A program made the translations under genes and the position numbers. The notes below the pieces were generated by a model. It saw nothing but the letters and a program-made list of their open reading frames with translations. It did not search any database and was not told where the DNA came from. A stretch of 64,000 nt of DNA from Streptomyces sp. NBC_00461 (GTDB lineage Bacteria > Actinomycetota > Actinomycetes > Streptomycetales > Streptomycetaceae): NCBI RefSeq assembly GCF_036013935.1, contig NZ_CP107902.1:1488001-1552000 (forward strand). The letters run 5' to 3'. This document shows, in pieces, positions 39,987-49,260 of this stretch; position 1 is the stretch's first letter, and each line of letters opens with the position of its first letter.

Positions 39987-41576
39987 ATGCCCGGAACATC
40001 GGGGATTTCCAGGAGATCACTGTTCGCGGGATCGGCGGCGGGCACCGCCGCCGCGCTGCTGCCCACCGCGGCGGCCACGGCCGCCCCGAAGCCCAAGCAC
40101 GGGGCCACGGCCAAGAGCAGGACCAAGTCCACGGCGAGCGGGGCGAGTTACCGCCCCGCGTACCACTTCACGGTCCCCGACCAGTGGAAGAACGACCCGC
40201 AGCGGCCCGTCTGGATCGACGGCGAGTATCACTACTACTACCTCTACAACGCCGACTACTTCTCCGGTGTCGTCGGCACCGCATGGCGCCTGGCCACCAC
40301 CAAGGACCTGGTCTCCTTCACCGACCGCGGGGTCGCCGTGCCCAAGGACACCACGCCCAATGGCGATCTCTGGTCGGGTTCGGCGGTGGTCGACACCGGT
40401 AACACGGCCGGATTCGGCGCGGGCGCGGTCGTCGTCATCGTCACCATGTCCCCCGGCGACGGCACCGACCACCAGGAGCAGTTCCTGTACTACTCGACCG
40501 ACGGCGGTCTCACCTTCACCAACTACGGGGCCGACCCCGTCCTGGCCAACCCCGGCGTCGCCGACTTCCGCGACCCCAAGGTGATCCGCGACGAGGAGCG
40601 GGGCCGCTGGGTGATGGCCCTCGCCGAGAACGACAAGATCGGTTTCTACCACTCCGACGACCTCAAGTCCTGGACGTACGTAAGCGGTTTCGTCCACGCC
40701 GGCATCGGCGTCCTGGAGTGCCCCGACCTGTTCCGCATCACCGCCGGCGACGGCACCGTGAAGTGGGTGCTCGGCGTGAGCGCCAACGGGAAGAGCTCGG
40801 GGCTGCCCAACACGTACGCCTACTGGACGGGTTCCTTCGACGGCAGCGCGTTCACCGCTGAGGCGAGTGACCCGCAGTGGCTCGACCACGGCTGGGACTG
40901 GTACGCCGCCGTCACCTTCGAGAAGCGGGACGCGAGCGGCGCGGTGGACGCGGCTGCCCGGTACGCGATCGGATGGGTGAACAACTGGGACTACGCCAAC
41001 ACCACCCCCACCATCGACTGCGACGGCTTCAACGGCACCGACTCCATCGTCCGCGAGATCACCCTGAAGAAGGCATCCGACAACACCTATTACCTCGCCT
41101 CCCAGCCCGTCGCCGGCCTCGACTCGCATGTCTCCCGCACCGTGAACCTGGGCGACGTGACCGTGGACGGCATGAAGGTGCTCGACTACACCGGTATCTC
41201 CTACGAGGTGACGACCGAGATCACCTGGTCCCAACTCACCGGCGTCGGACTCCAGTTGAGGCGCTCGCCCGACGGCGGTCGGCACATCGATGCCGGGATC
41301 TACACCGACTACGCCTTCCTCAACCGACGCAACACGGTGAACGCCGACACGTCCGGCAAGTGGCAGGAGAGCCACACCCCGTTCGACCCGTCCGCCGGCA
41401 CGGTGAAGCTGCGCATCCTGGTGGACCGCACGTCGGTGGAGATGTTCGTCGACGACGGCCGCTACGTGCACACCAGCCAGGTGTTCCCGTACCTGCTGGA
41501 CACCCGGCTCGCACTGTTCACGATCGGCGGCAGCGCGGTGTTCCGCAACACGGTGATACGCGAGTTCTCGGTGTGA
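39987..41576 (+). CDS. secreted GH32 levanase-type enzyme
   Basis: A 529-residue extracellular enzyme with a Tat signal (SRRSLFAGSAAGTAAALLP near residue 8) and a Lys-rich linker to about residue 52. The GH32 five-bladed propeller carries the nucleophile motif in the variant form QWKNDPQRP near residue 68, the RDPK motif near 196 and the acid/base Glu in LECPDL near 246. The NDPQRP variant and the adjacent YYYLYNADYFS are found in levanases and levanbiohydrolases rather than inulinases. A beta-sandwich with VDRTSVEMFVDDGRYV closes it. It would release fructose or levanbiose for the divergent ABC importer. Confidence 0.92.
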   Translation: MPGTSGISRRSLFAGSAAGTAAALLPTAAATAAPKPKHGATAKSRTKSTASGASYRPAYHFTVPDQWKNDPQRPVWIDGEYHYYYLYNADYFSGVVGTAWRLATTKDLVSFTDRGVAVPKDTTPNGDLWSGSAVVDTGNTAGFGAGAVVVIVTMSPGDGTDHQEQFLYYSTDGGLTFTNYGADPVLANPGVADFRDPKVIRDEERGRWVMALAENDKIGFYHSDDLKSWTYVSGFVHAGIGVLECPDLFRITAGDGTVKWVLGVSANGKSSGLPNTYAYWTGSFDGSAFTAEASDPQWLDHGWDWYAAVTFEKRDASGAVDAAARYAIGWVNNWDYANTTPTIDCDGFNGTDSIVREITLKKASDNTYYLASQPVAGLDSHVSRTVNLGDVTVDGMKVLDYTGISYEVTTEITWSQLTGVGLQLRRSPDGGRHIDAGIYTDYAFLNRRNTVNADTSGKWQESHTPFDPSAGTVKLRILVDRTSVEMFVDDGRYVHTSQVFPYLLDTRLALFTIGGSAVFRNTVIREFSV

Positions 41577-41796
41577 GGGCCGGCCAGGGGCGCGGGTGCA
41601 CACCAGACGCGTGAACCCGATCGGCAACACCGGAACGGGCCGCCCGGTCCTGGAAGACACCTCCACGAGCCGAACGAGCGGAGGAATCACGCCCATCTGT
41701 CCCTCCACCGACCGGGGTTCATGCCCACCCGAGCCGAACGCCTGGCCTGACCCAGTCCGCCTCGTCCGTGCCGGCCACGCGATGAGGCGGGCGGGG

Positions 41797-42321
41797 TCAT
41801 GAACGGCTCTGCTCGATGCGCCGCAGCTGTACGAGGCCCAGCCAAGTCTCCGGCCCCGGCTGGACGTTGGCCGCGCGTACCGCGTACCTTCCCGCTTCCA
41901 GCTCGACCCGGAGGCAGTCGGTGCGGTCCGTTTCGCCGCCGGGCCAGGCCGAGTCGAACAGCACGACCGTGCCGGGCACTTCCCAGCTCATCTCGTGCTC
42001 CCAGTCCGCCGTGGCGAGGGCAGCCGGGACACCGGCCAGGAGTTCGTCCTCGGAGCCGGCCGCCCACCACCGTACGAAGGTGCCGTGTTCCGGCAGGAAG
42101 GCGGTGGAGGCGGGTTCGTCGCCCAGGACCAGCGCGGTCGAGTCGCCGACCGGGAGCAGTCCGACGTACCCGTCGACCTCGCAGGCGCGGTCGTAGTCGG
42201 AGGCGTTCTCCTCGCCGTCGGCGCCCGCCCAGAACGGCAGAACCGTCTCCGGCACCGCGATCAGCGGCCCGCCACCCGACTCGACCCACTCCGCCACACC
42301 GGGTTCCGCGTATCGCACCAT
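41797..42321 (-). CDS. Imm21-like immunity-family protein
   Basis: A 174-residue acidic soluble protein. The segment WVESGGGPLIAVPETVLPFWAG, then DYDRACEVDGYVGLLPVG and ALVLGDEPASTAFLPEHGTFVRW, matches my memory of the Imm21 immunity family of polymorphic toxin systems. No toxin gene with a recognisable WXG or RHS delivery domain is adjacent, so it is either an orphan immunity gene kept against rivals or a domesticated relative. The start is taken at ATG 42321; upstream sequence up to the 7-base tandem repeats is non-coding. Confidence 0.65.
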   Translation of the reverse strand: MVRYAEPGVAEWVESGGGPLIAVPETVLPFWAGADGEENASDYDRACEVDGYVGLLPVGDSTALVLGDEPASTAFLPEHGTFVRWWAAGSEDELLAGVPAALATADWEHEMSWEVPGTVVLFDSAWPGGETDRTDCLRVELEAGRYAVRAANVQPGPETWLGLVQLRRIEQSRS

Positions 42322-42401
42322 GGCGCAGAACGGTACACGCCCAAGGAACCCACCATTCCAGAAGTGCTGTCGAGTGGCGCGTAGTTGGAGCCGACCTGGC
42401 T

Positions 42402-42443
42402 GCGGACTGCGGACTCCGGACTCCGGACTCCGGACTCCGGACT
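42402..42443. repeat. seven-base tandem repeat, six units
   Basis: Two units of GCGGACT are followed by four perfect units of CCGGACT. The array lies in the spacer between the Imm21-like gene and the rhodanese gene, about 80 bases upstream of the Imm21-like start, and is a likely slippage hotspot. Confidence 0.85.
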
Positions 42444-42514
42444 GCGATTGTGGTGGGCGTCTGCGACGCGCCGCGCGCCGGACGCGGGGCGGGACCGAGG
42501 CGGTCGTCGGGCGT

Positions 42515-42991
42515 TCAGCAGCCGCAGTCCTCCGAGTTCTTCGGCGCCGTGAGCGGGTCGGCGGCGCGACGCTCGCGGCCCTCCCAGGTCTCGTACGCGA
42601 AGCCCTCGCGCACCCAGTACTCGAAGCCGCCGAGCATCTCCTTGACGCGGTAGCCGAGTTCGGCGAGGGCGAGCGCCGCGCGGGTCGCGCCGTTGCAGCC
42701 GGGACCCCAGCAGTACGTGACCACCGGGACGGACTTGTCGAGGAGCTGTACGGCCTGCTCGGGGATGAGCGCGGTCGGCAGGTGGAGCGCGCCGGGGACG
42801 TGGCCCTGGTCCCAGGACTCGGTGGAGCGGGAGTCCAGGACGACGAACCCGGGGTCGCCGCCGGCCGCGAGTGCGGCGGCGACATCCGACACGTCGGCGT
42901 GGAAGGCGAGGCTCGCGCGGAAGTGGGCGGCGGCCTCGGCCGGGGCGGCAGGAGCAACCCGGAGGACGGCGTTCACGGCGTCAGTGGTCAT
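42515..42991 (-). CDS. rhodanese-domain protein
   Basis: A 158-residue single-domain rhodanese. The fold is marked by FVVLDSRSTESWDQGHVPGALHLP near residue 50 and the active-site loop TYCWGPGCNGA near residue 95, where Cys94 or so would carry the persulfide. A second Cys in the loop and a CGC end are unusual and could take part in disulfide exchange. Expected role is sulfur transfer or persulfide handling; partner unknown. Divergent from an Lrp gene with a 94-base spacer. Confidence 0.9.
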   Translation of the reverse strand: MTTDAVNAVLRVAPAAPAEAAAHFRASLAFHADVSDVAAALAAGGDPGFVVLDSRSTESWDQGHVPGALHLPTALIPEQAVQLLDKSVPVVTYCWGPGCNGATRAALALAELGYRVKEMLGGFEYWVREGFAYETWEGRERRAADPLTAPKNSEDCGC

Positions 42992-43085
42992 GACAACGAA
43001 TCTATGCCTGCCGTTCGGCCATCTGAAGCGAGGATCCCCGGGCCACCTCTTGATCGGCCGGGGCTTCCCCTGCTATCCATCCAGG

Positions 43086-43532
43086 GTGACCGTGTTTTCC
43101 CCGGACGCCACCGACTGGCGCATCCTCGACGTCCTCCAGCGTGAGGGCCGGGCCAGCTTCGCCGAGCTGGCCCGCGCCGTCTCCATGTCCCCGAGCGCGG
43201 TCACCGAACGGGTGCGCCGCCTGGAGGAGGCGGGCGTCATTCAGGGGTACGCGGCCGTCGTGGACCCCGAGCGGCTGGGGCTGCCGATCCTGGCGTTCGT
43301 GCGGCTGCGCTATCCGAACGGGAACTACAAGCCCTTCCGCGACCTGGTCGCCGTCACGCCCGAGATCCTGGAGGCGCACCACGTCACGGGCGACGACTGC
43401 TTCGTCATCAAGGTCGCCGCCCGGTCGATGCGCCACCTGGAAGAGGTGTCGGGCAGGATCGGCGCGCTCGGCTCGGTGACCACGAGCGTCGTCTACTCCT
43501 CGCCGCTGCCCCGACGCCCCCTCGGCCACTGA
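43086..43532 (+). CDS. Lrp/AsnC-family transcriptional regulator
   Basis: A 148-residue regulator. The helix-turn-helix occupies residues 8-55 (ILDVLQREGRASFAELARAVSMSPSAVTERV) and the RAM domain residues 65-140 (PILAFVRLRYPNGN, HHVTGDDCFVIKVAARSM). GTG 43086 is chosen because related proteins start V/MTVFxPDATDWRIL; a second GTG lies six bases on. It probably controls the divergent rhodanese gene, and it converges with sbcC with one base between the stops. Confidence 0.9.
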   Translation: MTVFSPDATDWRILDVLQREGRASFAELARAVSMSPSAVTERVRRLEEAGVIQGYAAVVDPERLGLPILAFVRLRYPNGNYKPFRDLVAVTPEILEAHHVTGDDCFVIKVAARSMRHLEEVSGRIGALGSVTTSVVYSSPLPRRPLGH

Positions 43533-43533
43533 C

Positions 43534-46500
43534 TCAGCCGGCGCCGCGCTGCCGCAGCACGGAGCCGGATCTGCCCTTCACGACCTCCAGTTGCGCGTGG
43601 ATCCGGCGTCTCAGGTCCGCCACATGGCTGACGATGCCGACGCTGCGGTCCCGCTCACGCAGGGAGTCGAGCACGTCCAGGACCTCGTCGAGGGTCTGGT
43701 CGTCGAGGCTGCCGAAGCCCTCGTCGATGAAGAGCGTGTCCAGGCGGACTCCACCGGCCTCGTCGGTGACGACGTCCGCCAGACCAAGAGCCAGCGCGAG
43801 CGAGGCGAAGAACGTCTCACCGCCCGACAGCGTCGCCGTGTCCCGCTCGCGTCCGGTCCAGGCGTCGACGACGTGCAGCCCGAGACCGCTGCGGCCGCGT
43901 CCGGCCCGGTCGTCGGAGTGGACGAGGGTGTAGCGGCCGGACGACATGCGCTGGAGCCGCACGGTCGCCGCGGCGGCCACCTGCTCCAGACGGGCCGCCA
44001 GCACATACGACTCCAGGCGCATCTTGCGCTCGTTCTCCGCGGAGGTGCCCGCGGTGAGGGAGGCCATGCGTGCCACCCGGTCGTACTCCTCGCGCAGCGG
44101 AGCCAGGCGTCGTATTCCAGCGGCCGAGCGGGCGGAGAGCCGGTCGAGTTCGGTGCAGCGGCGGCCCGCCGCATCCCGTGCGGAGGCCGCGTCGCGCAGC
44201 CGTTGGGCCGCACCGGCCGCGGCCCGCTCCGCCGATTCGAGGTCGGCGCGCGGCTGCTGGGCGGCGGCCGCGGTGTCCGCCTCGGCGAGTACGGCGCGCA
44301 CGGCGGCCTCCTCGGACTGCCAGGCGTCCAGGCGGTGTTGCAGCTCGCGGTGGGCGGCGGCGTCGAGGAGCGCCGCGGCCGCGGACTGCGGGGTGTCGAA
44401 ACCTGCCCGGTAGGCGGCGTCGGCGAGCCGGGCGTCGGCGTCCTTGAGCCGCTGCGCGGTGTCCTCGGCGGCACGTGCGGTGTCGGCGCCGTCGGTGAGC
44501 AGCGCGACCCGCCGCTCCAACTGCGCGGCCCGGGCGGCCACGCTGTCCGCGGTGCCGCGCGCTTGCGTCAACTCCTCTTCCAGGCCTGCCCGTTCGCGGT
44601 CGAGTCGCTCTCGGTGGCCCACCCGCGAGGCGGCTCTGACCGCCGCCTGCTGCCGCACCGCGGTCCGTCGCTCGTGCTCGTGCTCCGCCTGCCGCAGCTG
44701 CTCGCTCGCCGGGTGCAGTTCCGAGGCGGCACCGCGTTCCCGGGCGTGGAGCCGCTCCAACTCCTCGACCTCTTCGGCGAGTCGGTCTGTCGGCGTGTCA
44801 CCCGCCTCGGCCGTGGCGGCGGCCAGCGCCTCTCGCACGACGCCGAGGCGCCGCTCGTCCTCGGCGCGCTGTTCGTCGGCGCGCTGGAAGGCGGTGAGGG
44901 CGCGCTCCTCCGCCTCCCGGTCGACGTGTCCGGCGACCTTGCGCGCGGGGGCGGGGTGTTCGGTGGCTCCACAGACGGCGCACGGCTCGCCGTCGGTGAG
45001 GCTCGCGGCCAGCTCGGCCGCGATGCCGTTCAGCCGCTGTTCCTTGAGGTCGAGCCAGTGGGCGCGGGCCTCGGTGGCGCGTTCGCGGGAGGCGAGGACT
45101 CGTGCCTGGGCCTGGTCGGTGTCGCGGGCGAACTGGTCACGCTGGCGGGCCGCGCCGAGCCTGCGCTGCGCGGGCTCGCGCTGCACGCGGAGCTGTTCGG
45201 CCCTCGTCGCGGCCTCCTGCGCGGCCTCGATACGGGTAAGCAGTCCGGAACGGGTCGTCTCCCAGCCGTCGAGCCAGGCCTCGGCCTCCTGCAGCACGTC
45301 CTCGTCGGCGCGCTCCTGCCGGTCCAGGTCGATGCGCTCCCGGACCAGTCCGGCCAGCCGCTGCTCGGCACGGCGGGCGGACTCCAGCCCGCCGAGTTCC
45401 TCTGCGGTGCGGCGCGCGGCGGAGGCGAGTCCTGCGGCACCGGCGTCGGCGAGAGAGCCGTGCAACTCCTCGCGCGTGTGCGATTCCTCGCACGTGCCGG
45501 CGTCACCGCGCGCGTCCCTCGACGCCGCGGGTCCGCTCACACCGGTTTCGGCAACTGCGTCTCTCGGCTGCGCGGACCCGGTCTTCTCGGCGGCCACCTC
45601 ACCTGCGAACCCGGCCGCACCCACCTCGCAGCCACCGTCCCGGGCCCCCGCGAACCCTGCCGCACCCACGTCCGGGTTCTCCGCTCGGGACACCGTGTGT
45701 TCCGTACCGAGGGCCGATCGCAGCAGTGCACGCGCGCGTGTCTCCGCCTGGGCCGCGCGCCGGTGTTCCGTCTCGGCAAGGTCGCGCAGCTCCAGGGCGG
45801 GCGCCACCGCCTCGGCCTTGCGGGCCCGCTCCATGTGTGCCTGCGCCTGCCGGTGCGCAGCCGACCGCTCCTCCAGCCGCTCGGCACGCTCCCGTGCCTC
45901 GCCGAACCGCCTTTGCAGCCTTGCCAGTTCACGGACGTCGCCCAGCGTACGCTCGGCAGCCGCCTGCGCGGACTCGGCCGCCATGAGACGGCAGTGGGCG
46001 ACGGTGAGCTGTTCGCGAGCGGTGCTGCGGGCGACCGCGGCGGCCGTGATCACCGCCTCGGCCAGCCCCGGCTCCCCCGGCTGGAGCTCCGGCAAGTCGA
46101 GGGCGCCGTCCGCCGCCTGCTGCATGCGGTGCGCGTCGGCGAGCAGCGCGGCGTCCCCCTCGCGCACCTGGGCCTCGGCGGCACGCCGGCGCTCGGCGAG
46201 GCGCTTCTCGACCTCGGCGAAGCGGTGGGTGTCGAAGAGACGGCCGAGCAGCTTGCCGCGCGCCTCGGCGTCGGCACGCAGAAAGCGCGCGAAATCGCCC
46301 TGGGGCAGCAGGACGACCTGGCAGAACTGCTCGCGGCTCATGCCGAGGAGCTGGGTGATCTCCTCGCCGATCTCCTGGTGCGAGCGGCTGAGATCCTTCC
46401 AGGCGCCGACGGCCGGGTCATACTCGCGCAGCCAGCTCTGGGCCTTCTCCAGCGTGGTGCCCGAGCCGCGCTTCTTGGGGCGCTCCCAGGGCGGCTGCCG

Positions 46501-46785
46501 GGTGACCTCCAACCGGCGTCCCGCGACGGTCAGTTCGAGGGTCACGCCCGTGCGCGTGCCCGATGCGGCGTGGTCGCTGCGCAGGGCCAGGCCCTGGCCG
46601 CTGTGGCGTGCGCCCGGGACCGTGCCGTAGAGGGCGTAGCACACGGCGTCGAGGACGGACGTCTTGCCCGCTCCCGTCGGTCCGTGCAGCAGGAAGAGGC
46701 CGGCCGCCGACAGTTCGCCGAAGTCGACGCTCTGGGATCCGCCGAAGGGCCCGAACGCGGTGATGTCCAGCCGGTGCAGCCTCAT
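43534..46785 (-). CDS. sbcC: exonuclease subunit SbcC
   Basis: A 1083-residue SMC-like ATPase of the SbcCD nuclease, which opens DNA hairpins and blocked ends. Walker A GPTGAGKTS lies at residues 35-43, long heptad coiled coils surround the zinc hook (CAVC at about residues 602-605), and the C-terminal signature LSGGETFFASLALAL and Walker B DTLFIDEGFGSLD complete the ATPase. Residues of about 361-455 form a low-complexity insert with repeated VGAAGFAG units that interrupts the N-terminal coiled coil. The gene overlaps sbcD by four bases (ATGA). Confidence 0.95.
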   Translation of the reverse strand: MRLHRLDITAFGPFGGSQSVDFGELSAAGLFLLHGPTGAGKTSVLDAVCYALYGTVPGARHSGQGLALRSDHAASGTRTGVTLELTVAGRRLEVTRQPPWERPKKRGSGTTLEKAQSWLREYDPAVGAWKDLSRSHQEIGEEITQLLGMSREQFCQVVLLPQGDFARFLRADAEARGKLLGRLFDTHRFAEVEKRLAERRRAAEAQVREGDAALLADAHRMQQAADGALDLPELQPGEPGLAEAVITAAAVARSTAREQLTVAHCRLMAAESAQAAAERTLGDVRELARLQRRFGEARERAERLEERSAAHRQAQAHMERARKAEAVAPALELRDLAETEHRRAAQAETRARALLRSALGTEHTVSRAENPDVGAAGFAGARDGGCEVGAAGFAGEVAAEKTGSAQPRDAVAETGVSGPAASRDARGDAGTCEESHTREELHGSLADAGAAGLASAARRTAEELGGLESARRAEQRLAGLVRERIDLDRQERADEDVLQEAEAWLDGWETTRSGLLTRIEAAQEAATRAEQLRVQREPAQRRLGAARQRDQFARDTDQAQARVLASRERATEARAHWLDLKEQRLNGIAAELAASLTDGEPCAVCGATEHPAPARKVAGHVDREAEERALTAFQRADEQRAEDERRLGVVREALAAATAEAGDTPTDRLAEEVEELERLHARERGAASELHPASEQLRQAEHEHERRTAVRQQAAVRAASRVGHRERLDRERAGLEEELTQARGTADSVAARAAQLERRVALLTDGADTARAAEDTAQRLKDADARLADAAYRAGFDTPQSAAAALLDAAAHRELQHRLDAWQSEEAAVRAVLAEADTAAAAQQPRADLESAERAAAGAAQRLRDAASARDAAGRRCTELDRLSARSAAGIRRLAPLREEYDRVARMASLTAGTSAENERKMRLESYVLAARLEQVAAAATVRLQRMSSGRYTLVHSDDRAGRGRSGLGLHVVDAWTGRERDTATLSGGETFFASLALALGLADVVTDEAGGVRLDTLFIDEGFGSLDDQTLDEVLDVLDSLRERDRSVGIVSHVADLRRRIHAQLEVVKGRSGSVLRQRGAG

Positions 46786-47945
46786 CGGGCCACCTCCCGC
46801 ACGACCTCGTCCGCGCGCACCGCGTCGAACGCGTCCCGCAGCACGCCCTGTTCGCGTGCGTCGGGTCCGGCGCCGCGCACATGGGCGACGAAGTCCTCGG
46901 CGATCTCCTGGTCGCTACGGCCCGCGAGCCGCCTGGCATACGACACGTCGGGGTCGTCCGGTGCCCGCTCGGGGTCGAAGACGAGGCTGAGGGTGTGCGG
47001 GAAGCGCTCGGTGAGCCGGGCCATGGGGTCGGCCGGGCGGACCGGGTCGGTGAGGGTGGCCTCCACCCACGCCTCCTCGTGGCGGGCGAGCTGCGGATCG
47101 GCCAGCAGGTCCTCAAGGGTGCCCCGGATCCGGGCCAGGGCGCGGGGCACCGGGCAGTCGACGCGCTCGGCGGCGACGAAACCGTCAGCCCCGAGGTCGA
47201 CGAGCCACATGCTCTTGCGGTGGTCGGTCTCCGAGAAGGAGTACGGCAGTGGGGAGCCGGAGTAGCGCACGCGCTCGGTGATCGTCTGGCAGCCGTGCAG
47301 GTGGCCGAGGGCCGCGTAGTCGACCCCGTCGAAGACTCCCGCGGGCACGGCGGCGACCCCGCCGACGGTGATGTCCCGCTCGCTGTCGCTGGCTTCGCCG
47401 CCGGTGACGAAGGCGTGCGCGAGGACGACGGACCGGGTGCCGGGCGCGCGGGTGGCGAGGTCGGCGCGGACACGGTGCATGGCGGCGGCGAGCACCGCCT
47501 CGTGTCCGGCTTTCTCCACGCCGAACTCGTCCTTCACCAGGGCCGGTTCGAGATACGGAAGCCCGTAGAAGGCCACGTCCCCGTGCGGGTCCGACAGCAC
47601 CACCGGTGTCCCGGATGCCGAGGGTTCGGTCCGCAGATGGATGCCCGCGCGTCCGATGAGGCCGGCGCCGACACCCAGTCGGCGCGCCGAGTCGTGGTTC
47701 CCGGAGATCATCACCGTCGGCACGCCCAGGTCGGCGAGGCGGTGCAGCACGTCGTCGTACAGCTCGACCGCGGCGAGGGGCGGCACCGCGCGGTCGTACA
47801 CATCACCCGACACGACCACCGCGTCCACGCCGCGCTCGCGCACGGTCGTGACGAGGTGGCCGATGAACTCGGCCTGGGCGCCGATCATGTTCACCCGGTG
47901 GAACGCCCGGCCGAGATGCCAGTCGGAAGTGTGCAGCAGCCTCAT
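46782..47945 (-). CDS. sbcD: exonuclease subunit SbcD
   Basis: A 387-residue metallophosphatase-type nuclease, partner of SbcC. The metal-binding motifs are intact: TSDWHLGR near residue 6, SGDVYDRAVPP near 46, ISGNHDS near 78, and the later LAHAF and GHLHG. The C-terminal region contains the capping domain that contacts SbcC. ATG 47945 is the only sensible start. The two-gene operon is monocistronic in direction with no other repair genes next to it. Confidence 0.95.
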   Translation of the reverse strand: MRLLHTSDWHLGRAFHRVNMIGAQAEFIGHLVTTVRERGVDAVVVSGDVYDRAVPPLAAVELYDDVLHRLADLGVPTVMISGNHDSARRLGVGAGLIGRAGIHLRTEPSASGTPVVLSDPHGDVAFYGLPYLEPALVKDEFGVEKAGHEAVLAAAMHRVRADLATRAPGTRSVVLAHAFVTGGEASDSERDITVGGVAAVPAGVFDGVDYAALGHLHGCQTITERVRYSGSPLPYSFSETDHRKSMWLVDLGADGFVAAERVDCPVPRALARIRGTLEDLLADPQLARHEEAWVEATLTDPVRPADPMARLTERFPHTLSLVFDPERAPDDPDVSYARRLAGRSDQEIAEDFVAHVRGAGPDAREQGVLRDAFDAVRADEVVREVAR

Positions 47946-48053
47946 GATCCCCGACCCTAACGGCCGGGTCTGACATCACGGTTGGTTACTCCCGTATCGG
48001 CCCGTCATGGACCGTCCCGTACCGGTCCGTTACGTCCCATTTCGCGCGGAACG

Positions 48054-48680
48054 TCAGGCGTCCCCGTAGGCCTCCCCGCCCAGTTCGAAGCCCGCCGTGC
48101 CTGCCGTCACGTCCGCGAGCCACGCCCGGAAGGCGTCCACGTCGGCGTCCGGCAGTCCGACCTCGATGGTGACGGCCTCGCCGTAGCGGACGTCCCGCAC
48201 GTCGCGTCCGGTCGAACGCAGGTCGTTCTCCACCTTCCCGGCGCGCTGGTGGTCGACCGTGACCGTGGCCAGCCGGAACCTGCGGCGGGTGCGGGTGCCG
48301 ACGGCGTCGAGGGCCTCCCCGACCGCGCCGCCGTACGCCCTGATGAGGCCGCCCGCGCCGAGCTTGACCCCGCCGTAGTAGCGGGTGACGACGGCGACGA
48401 CGTACCTCATGTCGCGGCGCAGCAGCATCTGCAGCATGGGGACGCCCGCTGTGCCGCCCGGTTCGCCGTCGTCGCTCGCCTTCTGGACGGAGGCGTCGGC
48501 GCCTACGACGTAGGCCCAGCAGTTGTGGGTGGCGTCCGCGTGCTCCTTGCGCACGCCGGCGATGAAGTCCTGGGCCTCCCGCTCGGTGGCCACCGGCGCC
48601 AGGGCGCACAGGAAGCGGGAGCGGTTGACCTCGGTCTCGTGCACGCCCGCGTGGGCGACCGTGCGGTACTCGTCCGGCAT
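48054..48680 (-). CDS. YigZ/IMPACT family protein
   Basis: A 208-residue protein of the IMPACT family. The N-terminal domain (residues 15-125) has SRFLCALAPVATEREAQDFI, ATHNCWAY, the signature DDGEPGGTAGVPML near residue 70 and VVTRYYGGVKLGAGGL; the C-terminal DUF1949-type domain fills residues 140-195. Bacterial members are of uncertain role; eukaryotic IMPACT affects translation control through GCN2, and bacterial YigZ is thought to bind nucleic acid. The next gene leftward-oriented (SixA-like) is 25 bases upstream, so they may be co-transcribed. Confidence 0.92.
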   Translation of the reverse strand: MPDEYRTVAHAGVHETEVNRSRFLCALAPVATEREAQDFIAGVRKEHADATHNCWAYVVGADASVQKASDDGEPGGTAGVPMLQMLLRRDMRYVVAVVTRYYGGVKLGAGGLIRAYGGAVGEALDAVGTRTRRRFRLATVTVDHQRAGKVENDLRSTGRDVRDVRYGEAVTIEVGLPDADVDAFRAWLADVTAGTAGFELGGEAYGDA

Positions 48681-48705
48681 CCGGCCAGCCTATGCGGCGC
48701 GCCCG

Positions 48706-49260
48706 CTACTTCTTCCCGCCACCCTTCTTGCCCCGCGGCACGATCACGCTCGTCAGCAGTGCGGTGCCCGGGGCGAGCGCGTCCCAGGTGACGCCGTGCC
48801 AGGCCAGCACCGCGATCGCCGAGGTCGGGAACTTCACCCGCACCTCGTCCAGCGCGTCGTCGAGGCTGTCCCCCGCCAGTTCGAGGACGAGTTCCTCGAG
48901 GCCGGGGTTGTGCCCGACCAGGAGCAGCGTCTCCACCTCGGGGGACACCTCGTGGACGGCGGTCAGCAGATCGCGCACGTCGGCGGCGTACAGCCGTGGG
49001 TCCCGGCGTACCGGCGGTGGCGTGCCCCACTGGGCCGAGGCCAGTTCCCACGTCTGGCGCGTGCGTACGGCGGTGGAGCACAGGGCGAGGTCCGGCAGGC
49101 AGTCGGCCTCGGCGAGCGCCCGGCCGGCGGCGGGTGCGTCCCGGCGGCCGCGCGGCGCGAGCGGGCGCTGATGGTCCGCGACACCCTCGGGCCAGGCCGA
49201 CTTGGCGTGCCGCAGCACCACCAGGCGGCGCAGCGGGCCCACTCCCGCGCGCGCGATCAC
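48706..49260 (-). CDS. SixA-like phosphohistidine phosphatase
   Basis: A 184-residue histidine phosphatase. The nucleophile His is in VVLRHAKSAWPEG near residue 17, the conserved Arg in LCSTAVRTRQTWEL near 65, and the second His in LLLVGHNPGLEEL near 118, giving the SixA pattern of a short RHAKS-type phosphatase. It may act on phosphohistidine proteins. The GTG start at 49260 overlaps the TGA of the preceding gene (GTGA), so the two are translationally coupled. The tail GKKGGGKK is strongly basic. Confidence 0.88.
   Translation of the reverse strand: MIARAGVGPLRRLVVLRHAKSAWPEGVADHQRPLAPRGRRDAPAAGRALAEADCLPDLALCSTAVRTRQTWELASAQWGTPPPVRRDPRLYAADVRDLLTAVHEVSPEVETLLLVGHNPGLEELVLELAGDSLDDALDEVRVKFPTSAIAVLAWHGVTWDALAPGTALLTSVIVPRGKKGGGKK

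Noticed and set aside
34097..41576. Complete self-sufficient sugar importer
   Set aside because: No ATPase gene is present; must use a shared ATPase from elsewhere.
42402..42443. CRISPR-like array
   Set aside because: Units are seven bases with no spacers; a simple minisatellite.
43591..47265. 1224-residue open frame antisense to sbcC and sbcD
   Set aside because: No family features; both genes on the other strand have complete motifs.
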